Source: Coturnix japonica (lineage: Eukaryota; Chordata; Aves; Galliformes; Phasianidae). Taken from it: a stretch of DNA of 64,000 bases. The DNA is taken from assembly GCF_001577835.2 (NCBI RefSeq), contig NC_029516.1:82060328-82124327 (forward strand), read 5' to 3'. Under the pieces are notes generated by a model. It did not search any database, was not told where the DNA came from, and saw nothing but the letters and a program-made list of their open reading frames with translations. A program made the position numbers and the translations under genes. The first letter of the stretch is position 1; each line of letters starts with the position of its first letter. This document shows positions 20,001 through 35,000 of the stretch, piece after piece.

Positions 20001-23000
20001 AAGGGAAGGGAAGGGAAGGGAAGGGAAGGGAAGGGAAGGGAAGGGAGGACTGCAGCCTCAGTCACCAGAGCAAGGGGTTTCTACTCTATCTGAGAGACAG
20101 AGCAGCTCTTCTGTGACCAAGATGACATGACCACGAATTGTTTGCTTTATTCACAAAATTCCTAAGATCCACACTATCTAAAACTTATAATTTCTTTTTA
20201 TGCAGCTCATGCATACAGGTCACTAAAACTGTTAAGTTTTCAAGTGGCAGAGCTCTGAGCCACAAGGACACTTAACAGGGAATTTGTTTTTATCCTGACA
20301 CAGAAAGGACTTTCTTTTGCTTTAGTCAATGCACCAGCAAGTTCACTACGAGAAGAGATGGAGGGACACCGTTTTTGAGAGAAGAAGCAATCCCACCCCA
20401 GCTAGACATGAGACAATGAAACCCAAGCATCCAGTGAAATGCATCATCCCTTTGCCAACAGATTCCAGCACAAATTACAGTGAAGTTATGTGAGCACAGA
20501 GCTAGCTGGTTAGTCAGCAAAAGAAGAGGAATGTGTACACATACACACAGGTATTAACAGCAACCACCAACTTGATTAGTTACCATGGTGTCTAGTGGGA
20601 CTGGAAGAGAAGACCCAGCCCTGTTACATTCCCAATCTGGCGTCTATATCAGGATCTCTGTAAGGAGAGGAAGATAAGCAGGATCCGATCCCAGCACACC
20701 AAGGCAGAAAGGAAAAATAAAAACAAACAAAAACAAAAACAAAAAAAAAAAAAACAACACCAAAGTCAGATCATGAACGGAAACTGTGGCCATGCAGTGC
20801 CCCAGCCCACCTCAGTTCAAGGCAGAGTTGTTATCTAAGAGTAAGTGCATCTCACCACTACCACCACTCACTAGGTTAGTGTCATGGAGAAGAAAGTCTG
20901 TAAGTTTGAAGGGGGTCACACAGCATTTGATTTCTCTTAGCATGTCATGCAGAGCTAGCATGGTCACCAAAAGCAGTATTTAATCTTCAGAGATTACTTT
21001 CCCAGTAGAGCAGTTAAATCTACTACAGGAAATTACAGCACATAAACTACTTCTCCAGGCTCAGCTCCAGCACGTATCCTTCAGCAGGAGGACACTGAAC
21101 AGCAGGTCACTCAGAAGCAAAGCATAAGGACCATCTCATGTGCACTTTTGGTGCATGACACTCCTCAGTTTTCAGGGGAAGGACACATGCAGAAAGTGGA
21201 AAGCAGACTTTCCGCACAATTTTGAGCACATACCACTGCCTTCACTGCACTCAGCTTTACCAATGGGAAAAGCCAACTCACTTTCTCTAAGCTCTCCAAC
21301 GGAGAGAAGGACAAGGTAAAGCTCAATTTAGAAATCTCCATGAGTTTATTTTTTGAGCTGTTTTCTTCCACCCTACAAGCAACCAAAAGAACCTGCAGAA
21401 AGCAGGGATATTCGTTGGGGAAAGAACAAAAAAAAATTATTAAATGTGATTTCACTTCTAAAATTAAAGAAGTAACTTTCATCCTTTCTTAGAGAAATAA
21501 CCAGCTAGTTAGAGAGGAGAAAGGAGAAAAGGTTTCCCCCCACCACCACCAAGCTTCATCACCACAGGACTCAAATCTACTTTTATCAGGTGTTGCTCTC
21601 TCATCCCCACCTCAAAAGATCTGTGCTTTATTTTGGAGATATTCTAACACACACAAAAAAACTTTTCAGGGTTGGCAACAGTCAACTAGAAACAGTGAAT
21701 GAGAATGGATTTGAAGTGGCTACTCTTTCCTTACTTACTAGAGTGGTGATTAATGTAATTTTGGCAAGTGAACTTCAGGCTCAGGAGTCAAACACTGGAA
21801 ACTGAAACATTCAGTCTCAGTCTCAAGAGATTGTTTCTTAAAATTGCATGTGTGGCACTTTTCCTTTGGGATAGGGGAGGGTAGAGGGATGAGGGGCTAT
21901 GGAAGGGAAGGGGAACAAAACAGCTAAGGGATCTCCAATTAAGTGTTCACAGGGCATAAAGGCTTGTGGCAGGGGATCAACGGTAACATTTAGTGATTTT
22001 CAAGTGTAACTCATGGTCAGTAGGTCTTTTCAAGCACAGCAATAAAGATAAACATTATAGACAGATGATCAATCTAACACATGGCCTTACCCTACCTCTA
22101 GCCATGGTTGCCAAGACCTGGCTGACCCAACTCCTACCCCCCCTCTAAGCCCTCCCTCTGATCCTACTGCTGTTCCTCACATCATTCAGAGGTGAGGAGG
22201 GAGATCTCTTACCCAGAGTAACGTTTTTTAGAGTTGTTCTTTCTCATAACAAGACACACGACAATAGAGATGAGCAGTGTGAGACCTGCAACCGTACCGA
22301 TGACTATCCCTGCCACCATGGCAATGGGGAACGCAGGCAGGCTGTCTGGGGAGAGAAGGGAGAAAACATTCAACTCTTCTGCATTCCCTGAATAACAGAA
22401 GTGCAAATGACACATGTTCTTGACCTTGGATTCTTTTACAGCAGAAGCACTAATGTCATACCCAGGAATTAAAACATGCGACCTAAATGGTAGCAATAGC
22501 AGGCAGCTAGCAGAATAATGTATGAACACATCAGACACCAAGAGCATTCTTTAAGTTACCATCCTTCAGAAGAGACTTTATACCAAGAATTTTTTACATG
22601 TGAAGGAACACAAGTGATAATGACAATAATCCTATCTTACTTTGTACTTGAGAAAAAAAAGTTATGTTCATCTGGTAACTCCCAGTAAGGTCAACAGGAA
22701 AAGGCAGGCATACTTGAAAGCACTTTGCACATCGCTCACTAATCAACTAAGAGTGCTGAATGCTGGGTGTTCTCTGGGTAGCATGCAGCAGACAGCCCAA
22801 TTACTACCCACCATCACTCTAAGAGCATATATACATGCTTCTGGTGTCTCAAATACATCTCTGTACACATTTATAGAGTCATTCTTCCCCTTCTTAAGTC
22901 AGGTTCATTGAAAGTTACTAGCAGTATGCTTACAGGAACACAGTATTGCTTTACTCACGTTTTCCCCAGTACAATTTGGGGGAAGGGGAGGCCAAGAAAG

Positions 23001-26000
23001 AGCAGACAGAAATAAAAGCCAATCAGAGAATAAGTATAGAAGATTTACAAGAGAAAGAATACACAAAGCACCATTATATCTTTTTTCATTTGCAAACAAC
23101 ATTCTCCCTCTCATCTTGTTTAATGCAACGAACATCTTTGACTGGAAGCTTTCTTTTGAGAATCCATGCTATGCTAGCTACCTGTACTAAATACCAGTAA
23201 ATTGGCATAAGACGTAACAGGTACGAAACATTACATAGAAAATCCTTCTCAGACACTTGCTCAGTATCACTGAGGTTGGAACAGATGTCTCAGGATCATC
23301 TAGGCTACCCCCCTGTCCAAGAAGGGTCAGCTTATGCAGCCTTCTCTGTACTCTGTCCTGTTGGGTTTTCACTATCACCAAGGATGGAGGCTTCACAAAC
23401 TCTCTGTCAATCCATTTCAGTGCGCAACCATGTTTACAGAAAAATGTGTTTTCCTATGTTGAGATAGAATTTATTGTGTTGGAAATTGCATTCATTGTTG
23501 TTTCTCCTGTCACTGGGCACCACTAAAGATCTTGGCTCAGTCTTCTTTAGATACTCTCTCTCATGAGACACTTATAATCATGGGTAAGATCTCCTTGAGT
23601 CTTTTGTCTTTCTTGCAGGCTAAACAATCCATACAAAAGGTGGGCCAGTCCCTTCTTGCTGGATTTGTTCCAGTGAGGACCACATATCATGCTTATACAA
23701 AGCATTCCCAACAAGTTTGCAGTATGTAGATCAATCCCATTTTGACACACCTGTACAGAAGGGAATAGCACAATACAGTACCCTGATGATGCAAGGGCAT
23801 CACACAACATATGCTATTGTTCGTTTTGACTTTAATGACTTCCAAGAAAAGGGCTACATGATCTCTAGTCATTTTACTGATGATACCCTGCATGGGAACT
23901 GTTGAGTCATGGCCTGAACCATTGATGGAGCGAGCACCTGGGGAAAGGACTGGGTCAGCATTGGGAGCACAGGTGAAAGCAATTCAGCTGTGTGACCAGA
24001 AGGGGTGGAGCCTGGCTGCACCTCTCCTAGACCTCATCTAAAGGCTGACTGCCACTAGGAAAAGATCTCTTCTTGGAGAAGTTTTCCCCTGCAAACCCAG
24101 AATCTTCTGACATGGGTGAGCAATCTTCTTCCCTTCAGTTACAGCACCTCTCTATGGTGCAAGTCCATTTGTCATAATACCTTTCTTGTTGTACTGACCT
24201 GTCCAATTGCTACACACCCCCATCTGACTGAATATCATGTCGGCAGCTTTCCTAGCTTTCTCCAGTGTTTGATACCAGTTTGTAGCAACGTCTTAGAAAG
24301 AAATTAAAGACGAAGACATAAATGCCACAACCCAGAGGAATACATCCTTTCTTTTATGAATTGTCTGGTAACCCAAAAATCTGTCTGCTATGAAGGAGAA
24401 GAATCTGACAAATAATGCTTTCCAGAAACAGAAAACAGATTGCATTTGAGCCTCATGCTAAGATGAACAGATTCATTTTGAGGCAGTTAAGAAGTAGGAG
24501 TACATAGTTTTTGTTTTTCTTCCCCTTTCCAGGGGGAAATTTTTTTGCAGAAGTATCAAAAGAGACGTGCTTCTGTTAGCAGACCTCTTGTCACATAGTC
24601 AAGGGAAAAACAAACAAGCAGCTTTTGGAACAAGAAAGTAGCAATCTAAAGCTATAGTGTTGTTATCTGCTAAAAACGTGGTATCAAAAAACATGACAAC
24701 ATCTAACCTGACAGATTTGCTGCTTCTTCAATTCAGATGAGGTTTTCTGTTGGTTGGATTTGGATTAAAGACAGAAAACTGAAAGAGTGTAACTGTTTGC
24801 ACATGAAACTAGAGGTTTTACTGCCTCTCAGAACACAGCCCTACAGACTACAGAAAAGCTTACACAATTTTATGACCACATAGCTCACTTGGAGAATTAT
24901 GGCTCCTACCCTTTCTTTTCTGATGTTCTTCAGTACTGCACTTACGTGAATTCCTCATAAAGCAGTCAATGAGTTCATTGTAAAAGATAGTCCCAGCAAC
25001 ATACCTAAGTATGTAATCTTAGCTTTCAAGATTTGAACTCTCATTCTAGTTTTCCTCTCATGAGAGTTCAAACCAAAGACGGACTGCCTCCAGGTGACAC
25101 AATTTGTATTGAGCACTGTTTTAAGTAGCTTCCTATTACAGGCAGGAGACAACCAGAAGTAGCAGACTTGGAATTGCCTACCAATTCATATAGTTTAGGC
25201 TTTGAATAGCAGTGCTTCCCAGATTCACATACGCTAATATAACAACAGCCTTCCTTCTCTCCTCACCAACAGTATCCTTCCAATGTAGTTGGATGAGCAA
25301 ATGCTGTGGAGGCACTGAAATGAAAATCACCTGAGTTTGCTTGGCAATTTTGAGCAGCTAAGCCAACAACAGCAATATGTCAGATGACTAAACCAAAACA
25401 TAAGACCAGCCAAGCACCTATGGTCTAAGATCATTTAAATTTGTGAGGAATGCATGACTGTGTACAACATTTATAGAGCAGCTGACCCAAATGGATCAAA
25501 GGAATATTCTGTACCACACGATGCCATACTCAACAATAAAACTGGGTGTGCTGTCATTGCTTATGGACTGACCGGGCAGCAGTTGGCTGGTGCTCAGCAA
25601 TTGTGTGATGTGTCACTTGTGGGGTTGTGTTTTTTTAGCTGCTGCTGTTAATGTTGCTTTGCTTTCTTATTAAGCTGTCTTTCTAACTTTCACCCTCATG
25701 ATTCCCAATTCTCTTTCTCCATCCACTGGACAAGGAAAAGCAAGCAAGAAGCTGTGTGGTGCTTTGTTGCTGCTTAGCTGAGTTAAATCCTTTGAGATGA
25801 TGACAGATTTTATTAGATCGTGGAGACCAAATAGATGCTAGAGCTGTTTAGCTGCTAATATGCAGACCTCCATGCCTGCATGGGGCTTTCTTGCCTTACT
25901 GTGCAAGTACAATATCTGTCGGGGGATGCATTGGAAAGCACAGTACCCAAGCATAACATTAATAGCATAGAATAAAGAGTGGATACTGCTCTTTCTTCAT

Positions 26001-29000
26001 ATTAGCTGATATGGTGCAATGCTTTACATTTGTAATGAAAATAGTACTGATAACACAGTGATGTTTCAGTTGCTGCTGAGCAGTACTTACACAAACTCAT
26101 GGGTTTTGTAACAGTTTCTCTCACTGTCCTACTGGGGGGAAACTGGGGGTGCATTAGAATTTGGGAGAGAACAAAACCAGATAAAAATATTCTGTATCAT
26201 ATAATGTTATTGTCAAAAACAAAACCGGAAATTGGCTAGGGGAACTGCTAGTGCTCAAGAACTGGCTAAGCATTGCTAAGCATTGGTCAGCTGGTGGTGA
26301 ACAACTGCACTGTGCTTTGGTTGAGTTTGTTTAGTTGCAGGTTGTTGTTCCCCTCCCCCCTTTTATTTTTCTTTCCTCCTTCCTTATGAAACTGTCTTAA
26401 TCCCAAACCACAAATTTTCTACCTTTTTCCCTCCTAATTTCCCTTCCCCTTCCCCACCACGGGGGGGAGGAGGGAACCAAGCAGCTGTGTAGTGCTAAAC
26501 TGCTTACTCAGGTTAAACCACAACTGTGCCTTTGAATAATTTACAACACCAGATAAATGATTCAGAACAAGTACATTTATACAAAGGAAAAAAAAAAAAA
26601 GTACAAAAGCAGAGATGAGCTCAGGTCTAGATGTGCTACAACCTATTACATAAGTAGTACTTTCACGTACAGTCAGAAAGCCAAATAGGATTATAGCTAC
26701 AACTATTGGCCTACAGTTTGAAAATCTGTTTACAAGGTGTTGAGGGTGTTCAAAAAAAAAAAAAATCTGAATTGTTGCAGCCTGCTTCATGTGATACAAA
26801 GCATTATGGCCTCAACTTGAGCACTGCTGTTTTGGGCACCACAATACAAAAAGGGAGATTAAAACGATTAGTGTCCAAAAGAGAGTAACAAAGATGGTGA
26901 AAGGTTTGGAGTGCAAGACACACAAGGAGCAGCTGTGGTCCCCTGGTTGGTTCAGCACAGAGCAGAGGAGCTGAGGGGAGGTCCCATGGCAGCTGCAGCT
27001 CCTCACAGGGAGCGGAGGGGCAGCGCTGAGCTCCGCTCTGTGAGACAGCGACAGGGACCAAGGGAATGGCATGGAGCTGTGTCAGGGGAGGGTCAAGTCA
27101 GATATTAGGGTAAGGTTCTTCACTGAGAGGGTAATCAGGTACTGGAACAGGTTCTCCAGGGCAGTGGTCATGGCACCGAGCTTGACAGACTTCAAGAAGC
27201 GTCTGGACAACACTGCCAGATATAAGGTCCGATTTTTAGGTGGTCCACTGTGGAATCAGGAGTTGGAGTTGATGATCCGTGTGGGTTCCTCTCAACTTGG
27301 GATATTCTATGATTCTATGAAACGCAGACTCATCCATGCATACTAAACTCCATTTGATTGTCCATAGATGATCCTCAGGCTTCATTTTTCCAATACGCGA
27401 TTCATTTTTTATTGCGTTCTTATCTCATTGAAGCCAGCATGCAAGTCTGACAAGAAACATCAGCTGAATTAATGTACTGAAGTGTCTTCAGATTTTAACT
27501 CAAATTAAACAAATGAATAGGCTTTGCCAAGACAGCATGTCTTTGACAAACCAGTCATTGCATTACTGCTTCTTCATAGACCATCAGTACAAGAAAATAA
27601 ACTGACTGTACATTTCAAACTTCTAAGAAATATAAAGCATTAAGTGAGCTCCAAAGGTCCCATCCAACTCAAGCTACTCTTTAAAAGAGATGGATGTAGA
27701 TCTTGCCTACAGTATATAGAGTAAATATACTTTTTATAGCAGCGGAATCATTCTAACTAGGGAATACATAAGATTATCTCCTCTAACATATTAAGATCTA
27801 GTGGAGTAACTGTATCAGCACTGCCACTTATGAATTCAACATTCGTTCTTCTTAAATATAAATTTGGAAATCTGACCACTGTGAGAACTGTTTCTTTGCA
27901 GGAGCTGTCATAGCTTGGCTGACCCCCAGCTTACCTAGAACAACCATATGCTTTGGGTGGCCAGGGGAAATAAAGAACCAAATTGACATATGGAATCTAA
28001 GTACTCTCAAACTGCGATAATTGTCACTGAATAATAATCAGAAGCTTTAAATGACTGAAAGTAGCCAGCGCTCACAGTTTGTTGGACACAGTATGGATAA
28101 TAAAAGAATATCTGTGTGAAAGAGATTAAGTGCACAACCTACACAAACATCTTTGCATGGAAGACAGTAGCATCTCATTGTCTATCAGTAGATGCTCTAC
28201 ATCCCACTCCCTATCCCCACGTTCTTTAGTACACATACTGCATGGGTTCCAAAACCAAGATTTTGTCACTTTCTCTCCTTGCTTCCCAGATTTCATGTCA
28301 CCCTAAAGACTGATGTAACATTATACAGAAAACAATATTCATGGGACTCTGAAATGAGAAGATGGATTTTCCTCAAGGTTTCCATCAGCTTCTGCTAATA
28401 TGTGTTAAAAGTTTACGAATTAATGGAAATAAGAGAGAAAAAAAAAAAAAGTGCATGACATTAAGGGTGTTGCTTTTTTAAAAACAGTTGACAGACTACC
28501 AGTTCAAGTATTAGGACTTGGAAGGAGGGAATTAAAAAGATGGTTCTTCTCTCCAGCCCACTACCCCATCCCCAGGAAAAGTGAAACAGATACAGAAGAG
28601 GAAAAAATATATTAATGAAACAAAATCACAGAGGATTAATACCTTTCTCCACAACTCTAAGCCGGATTTCTCCTGGTTTGACAACAATATCAGGTGGGTT
28701 CTTGACATCACAAATATAAGTGCCATTGTCCTGGAACTGCATGTTTGATATACTGATAGAAGCATCTTTCTTGTTAAGATCTCCAGCCCAAGTGACCCTG
28801 TCTTTAAATGGTATGTCCTTTCCAGTGTACGGCTTTCCATTATAGTAATAGAAAAACTGTAGTAAAAGAAAAGAGGATATAAGAACAATTCAATTAGATT
28901 TTATGAAGACACTATACTTCTCTTGCTATTACAGCATTATCCTAGATTTCATTATGTAATACTCAGCTAGTATTACAGATTTTTCTTTTCTTTTGTCTTG

Positions 29001-32000
29001 CCTCCTGCCTCACTACATTAATTTGGATTGTTGCATCTTAATCACATAACAAATGCTATGGCTTATACCTCAAGTAAACTATCAGAATAGACTGCAACGT
29101 TTGGTTTTCTGTTGTTTTTCTTTTCTCTCATTTTTGAGGACATAGGATTTGGCAGACAAACAGCTGATGAAATGAGAAAAATAAACTGTAAACATAAACA
29201 ATAAAATAAACAGTAAACTGGGGGTAATTAAAGGACAGAACCATTCTGGATCACAGCCATCTGTCTTTCAGGCAGAGGAAACCTTGGTTAGCCTAGCAGG
29301 AAAAGGATACCAAGTTTCCTATCTTGTGTGTTGTTGCGTGTGACTCACAACCACAGCATAGCTTAATTAACAGACAACACCTTCCTCCCCTCCATTTCCC
29401 AAAATACTTCACTAGCAATTCAGAGTGCATCTAGTTGTGCTCCAGAAACCTTTAAGGTGATTAAATATAGCTGTTGCCTGATTTTTAGGTGACTAAGTCC
29501 TTAAAGCTGAACAAAAGATCCCTTAAGGAGAAACTGCACCTCTTTCCTCATTATACCCATCCAAATTCACAATTTACAGCAGCAGAAGAGCTCTACAGGA
29601 CAGAGGTCTGCTTTCAGACATATGGGATGTTTAAGCACTGGGCATAACCTTAGAGAGTGATCAAGGCTGTATTACAGGAGCACATTCATTCTTTATTTAA
29701 CATTCTGAAAGAGGGCGAAACAATTTCAGCTCAACTAAAACTCAATCTGAGTTCTCTTCAGCTTCTGGAGCATGGTTAAAGAAAAGTAGGACTATATTCC
29801 AACTTCCTCTTTCTACAGCCCTCTTTGTAAAGGAGTTCCTGTTCCACAGAAGAAACAGGTTACAAGCCAATCCTCTTTCCATCCAAGCCATCTCCCATCT
29901 CTTTATCTGTTCCTACCTTGATCTGAAGGTTGTCCATTCTGAAATTAGGGAGACTGATATTACAAACCCTTTTAAAGGTAAATTAAGCAGTACAAACGCA
30001 AAAAATAAGCAACATGTACAATACATAACACTGCAATAGTGGTAATTCAGATTACATGAGCACTTTTACAGTTCATTTCCAAGTACAAGAGGATGCAGAA
30101 TTTCTAAGGTTCCCAGATGCTCATCTACTTCCTCTACACAGCTACCACTTAAACATACTGCTCTTCTGACTGCAAAACTATTAGTACATTTTAGAGCTGC
30201 TACATGCCTTTGCCAAGATCTACCATGTTGCAATACTCTTAAGCAGCTCTTAAACGACAAAATGAAGTCATGCTGAAATCAGAGTGATGGAGACAAGACA
30301 CGTGGAAGAAGGCTCCAATCCATATTTACTGCCTTTAAAATCAAATAGGAGATCTCTGCATAGTTTCACAGCCTCCCACCCCTGCTAGGTTCCCTGCAGC
30401 CATTCCTTACTGAGATACGAGTTGCTGCTCCCTCTGGTTGAAAACTCCAAGAAACAGATGCTGCACTGCTGATGACCACTGAAGATGTAAATGTGCATGG
30501 AAGCTTTACGTCCGTTTCATTCTCCACAAGCATCTCCTCTGGTGTGGTGACTTCTACTGCCGATACTTTGACTGTATAGAAAAGGTGAAGAGAAGAAAGA
30601 AGTAAAACAAGAGGTATAAGTGCTGTTTTGAGAGTCAGGAAGTTGCAGTGCTAACTGTTCGTATCACATTGCTTTTTAGGGGAAAACTGCAAAGAAACAG
30701 CAACAACCCTGGAAGCAAGTGTGTGCACAGACAGTACATAATACTTACAACACAAGCAAGTAAAGAGCAGGTCAGTTCACTACTCTTTCCGTGTATTATC
30801 CTTTACAGGATGTTTTCCATCCACAGATGTTTCCTCCACAAGAGTTTATGGAAATCATTTGTATAGTGCAAAGGATGTGCTTGCTCTCTTCCCTTACTGG
30901 CTATCAGAAGAGACTAATAAATAAGACCCACTGGAGGAACTAATACCTTGATCCCAACTGTTAAGTCAGTTTCCTCCCCAGCTCACATCTTGTTTCCTAT
31001 CTCTTCAGCTTCTCTCAGCTGTAGGTGGAACAAAAGCTCACCTTCACCAAGCAGAGCAATAAACTTCTCTGGCTCCCAGCTATGCTACCTGGACTGACTG
31101 CAGCACAGGGCCACAAGCACAGCAGGTAATGGCAGCTGGCCCTGCATGGCAGACCATATGCAGGCTCTGGAAGTGGTCATTCAACCTGTAAAATGACTGA
31201 ACAATGAAAGAGATGAAAACACCCTGCCCAGCTGGGTAAACCAAGCAATCAGAATGTGCAAGGATTTATAAGGAACTGCTGTCTCTCACTCAACTGGCGT
31301 GGCAAACAAGGGTAAGGCACAGCACGTGCCCAGAGGACTTGGAATGAGCATGTAAGCACTGTGAGGGTGGAAGAACTAAGCATGCCAGTTTAATTACAGT
31401 AACCAAAAACAGAAGAAGCCATCATTCATTTACTTTGCCATCAAAAGGCCATGCTGTTCACTCCTCAGATTCACTCTCTTCAGTCCCATCAGGTTATCCC
31501 TGATTCTTCTGACTACCCTGTCACCATTGCTCTCATTTCAAATGAGTGAAAGAGAAACAGCCCCCTAAGGGAGGGGAAATTTCATCAAGAGCTTGTATCA
31601 GAGCTTCTTTTTCTCTTGCACATATTCTGTGAGCCAAAAAATATTCTTTTGTAAAATAATTACCAAACATTTGTTTGGAACATACAAAGGCTTCTAGCAA
31701 TTCAATTAAATGAACTCAGAGCTGCTGTGCTTTATGTATTTTTTCCAGCTAATGGAGTGGAGAAGAAAAAAATAATAATCCATTGTTTTGAGTCCAAGCC
31801 ACAGAACAAGTCTTCTTTTCAAGAGTAAAACAAGCAAGATGCCCTCAGTATTTATGCAGTAGGACAAATAGTCTGCTCAGACATTGTCTGCTTGTACGTG
31901 GTACAGAGAACTCCTTGCCACAAACAGGGAGTGGGAAGCACAGACCAGCTTTTAAAGAAGTGCCTGTTCTAACTTAGTAACAACACGTGAGAGAAATGTA

Positions 32001-35000
32001 GTAAAGAAATCCAGTTCTTCCTACATTCAGAAAGACAGGAGCTATGTAATAACTTGTACAAGCATTTTACATACAATTTAGTTTTCACTTTCTACTTCTG
32101 TCTCAACTTTACAACTTTCTTTGCTCATTCTCTCCCTTCCCCCAGCATCAGAATCATAGAATCACTCAGGTTGGAAAAGACCTTAAAGATCATCAAGTCC
32201 AACCACAACCTAGCCATAGTACCCTAACTCTAACAACCTTCTGCTAAATCATGTCCCTGAGCACCACATCCAAATGGTTTTTAAACACATCCAGGGACTG
32301 TGACTCAACCACCTCCCTGGGGAGCCTATTCCAGTGCTTAACAACCCTTTCTGTAAGGAAGTGTTTCCTAACATCCAACCTAAACCTCCCCTGGTGCAAC
32401 TTGAGGCCATTTCCCCTCATCCTGTCACCAGTGAGAAGAGACCAACCCCGCTCTCACTGTAAGCACCTTTCAGATACTGGAAGAAAGCAATAAAGTTTCC
32501 TCTCAGCCTCCTTTTCCCAGACTAAACAGCCCCAGTTCCCTCAGTGTCTCCTTGCAGGGCATATTCTCCAAGCCTTTCACAAGCCTTGTTGCCCTTCTTT
32601 GGGCCTGCTTCAGCACCTCAACATCCTTTCTGTACTGAGGTGCCCAGAAGTGAATAAATAAAAATGTCACTCATCATTTGCTCATCCAGCATGCACCACA
32701 ACTTTTTTTTCCCATCCCCTCTGCTGTCTGCTGAGGAATGGAAGGTCCACAAGCCAAGTAGGGCAATGATAAACATGCATTATTTGCTCTTTTTCCACCA
32801 AACCTCATTTATCCTACCATTTTTTTTCCAAATGCCTTAAGTCCTGGTATTTCCATCTGAACACATCATCTAACCTTCAATTGCTTTAGTTCTTCTCAAC
32901 AGAAACGTACTTTAATTTTTTCTCACCAATCCTCCAAACGCACCTCCTCTTCCATCATTTATTTTCTTCTCCCTAGTGTTGCTGGAGTTGTTTTACTCCA
33001 ATTACATCAACTCTCAAAAATTAAACTCTCAGACAACCCACTCCAGTGAAAATACTTCAAATCCAAAGTCCAATGGCTCTTTCCCTGGGAGCCTTGGGAC
33101 CAGTGCTCCATTTTCATCTTTTTTTTCCCCAGGCAACTCTTCTATTCCTGAAACAGAACCTAAGAGGCTCTTCCTCCATTCTTCCATCCTATCCTTTCTT
33201 ATTGTTCCCAAACTGGATCTTCATCTTCCACCACGGCTCTCTATTTTCATATCTCTTCCCTTAGTAGCTTGCCTCTGGCTCTTACTGCAGAACACGTTCG
33301 ACTGCCACCACTGCACTGACTACTTAGACCTTCTCTGCTCAGGGTCTGTCTTCTTCTCTTCAAAGAATAGTCTCGGTCCAACATCTTTGTCAATGTTGTC
33401 AGTTCACACTACATGGAGCTAAAGCACAGCTCATTTCTTCCCCCAAAGCCTTCCACCACTGCATTTATCACCATGGACCAGTGCCACATACCTCTGACTC
33501 AACCTGAACAGTGTTTTTTCACTTTTCCTCAGTTAGAGGATATAGCTGAAACTTCCCAAGTCTTTCAGAGCTTCCAGCCACCTGCACGGCTGACAGTAGT
33601 CCAAGAACTCCACTCTGTACAATAACAAAGAACAAGACACATTTTGCTCTGGATTTGAGGAGCACTTCTGGGCTTTTGTCAATAGATACGGCGATTCTTT
33701 TCTAAAAGCTACTTCAGTTGCAAGCTTATCTACATCTTTCCCCCTTTACATTTGTACAAAAATATTAACCATCTGCTTCTCACAGGAAGTGTGTCATGGC
33801 CTATTTCCTAGCAGTTCTTATTTAGGGTAGGATCAACAACATCTGCATTAGCTAACTTGTGGGCAGCTTTTGCCTGTGACCACTGAATCCCCAGAAGGAC
33901 AAAAATGAACTGACTGGCTTCTTCTGCACAGAATGGATAGGTTTACTGTTTATCAGAGCTTAAAAGAGCTGAACACTCAACTATCACAGGAGGATGTCAC
34001 TACTGATCTACAGTGCTTTGAACATGAGCTGAGGTTACTGTAAGGAGCAATCGTTGCTCATGTCCCCCAGACACTACCCTTAGAACCAACCGGCTGATGG
34101 CCAGGCAACAAGAATGCCTAAGGCACAGCCTCTATCTAGTGACTAAATTACCTCGCTGTAAAATAAAAGACTGGAAGAAGAGGGGGGGAAAGTAAAAAAA
34201 GAAAAAGCTATGCCATAGGTAAAATAGAAGCACGGCATCTGGCAGACATGAATCAGTCAGTACATGGCAAGGACAGCTGGAGAGTCACATCACCAAGCAA
34301 AACACCCCAAATGCTGTTTTGTTCTACTGAACACTGAAGACAAGCACTAATATAATTACTGGGAACTGAATACTAGTTGCTCCAAGGGTAGCATTAGGAA
34401 GATATCACATATGCAAGATCACCATTTTCTTCCATTAATTGATGACAGAAGATGCAGAACTTGCCATACACACATCACAACAAGCATGACACTGTTATAC
34501 AGCATCTCCACCTAACCAATTTTACTAAGTATTGTTTCACTTGCTGTGAATGAACAAGACCTTCTGAACTCTGAAGGTGCAGCTCTACAGCAGCTAAAGC
34601 AAATCCAAAGACTTAGAGCTTCTCAGTTCCTTTTTAATAAGACCACAGCATGTTTGCCAGGATGTACAAAACTAGGGAAAGAATTGCATGTTTTCAGCTG
34701 GTTCAGCCCTGATTCAGAACACAAACCCCTGGCATGCATATGTCAGCACTGATATTCTTATGAGTGGAGTGATACGTTGCTCTGAAACCACCCACGTGAA
34801 GGAATCCTTTACACTTACCAGCAGTGAAGTATATGAAGATGAAGTCGTTGAGAACAGATAGCAGACAAATATTCTTAACCACAAGAGTTTGCATCTAGTT
34901 AGTTAAACAAATTATGGTTAACTACTCAACTTCCAGTGAGACTAAGAGCCATCAAGCATACAATATTCATCAAAGTAACGTAAAAGATTGCAGCATGACA

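Larger units (their letters stand above)
18517..22212 (-). other. MPZL1: MPZL1 intron 4
   Basis: A 3.7-kb intron dominated by the purine tract at 19669-20049, plus an A/C-rich simple stretch near 20711-20760. No further exon recognised. Confidence 0.85.
22346..28642 (-). other. MPZL1: MPZL1 intron 3
   Basis: A 6.3-kb intron with the highest repeat load in the gene: an old CR1 (23250-23560), an unnamed repeat-like block (23902-24115), two ERVL-type LTR fossils (about 25540-25790 and 26200-26522) and a CR1 copy (26866-27321). Confidence 0.85.

Noticed and set aside
19557-20116. Several 130-180-residue open frames rich in Gly/Glu/Lys or Pro/Phe/Leu
   Set aside because: They are produced by the AAGGG purine tract, which lacks stop codons in several frames; they have no conserved domain or gene context.
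22209-22547. 112-residue open frame starting [11 protein letters not shown]
   Set aside because: Only its last 44 residues (from the TCTCCCCAG acceptor at 22346) are MPZL1 exon 4; the leading part is intron.
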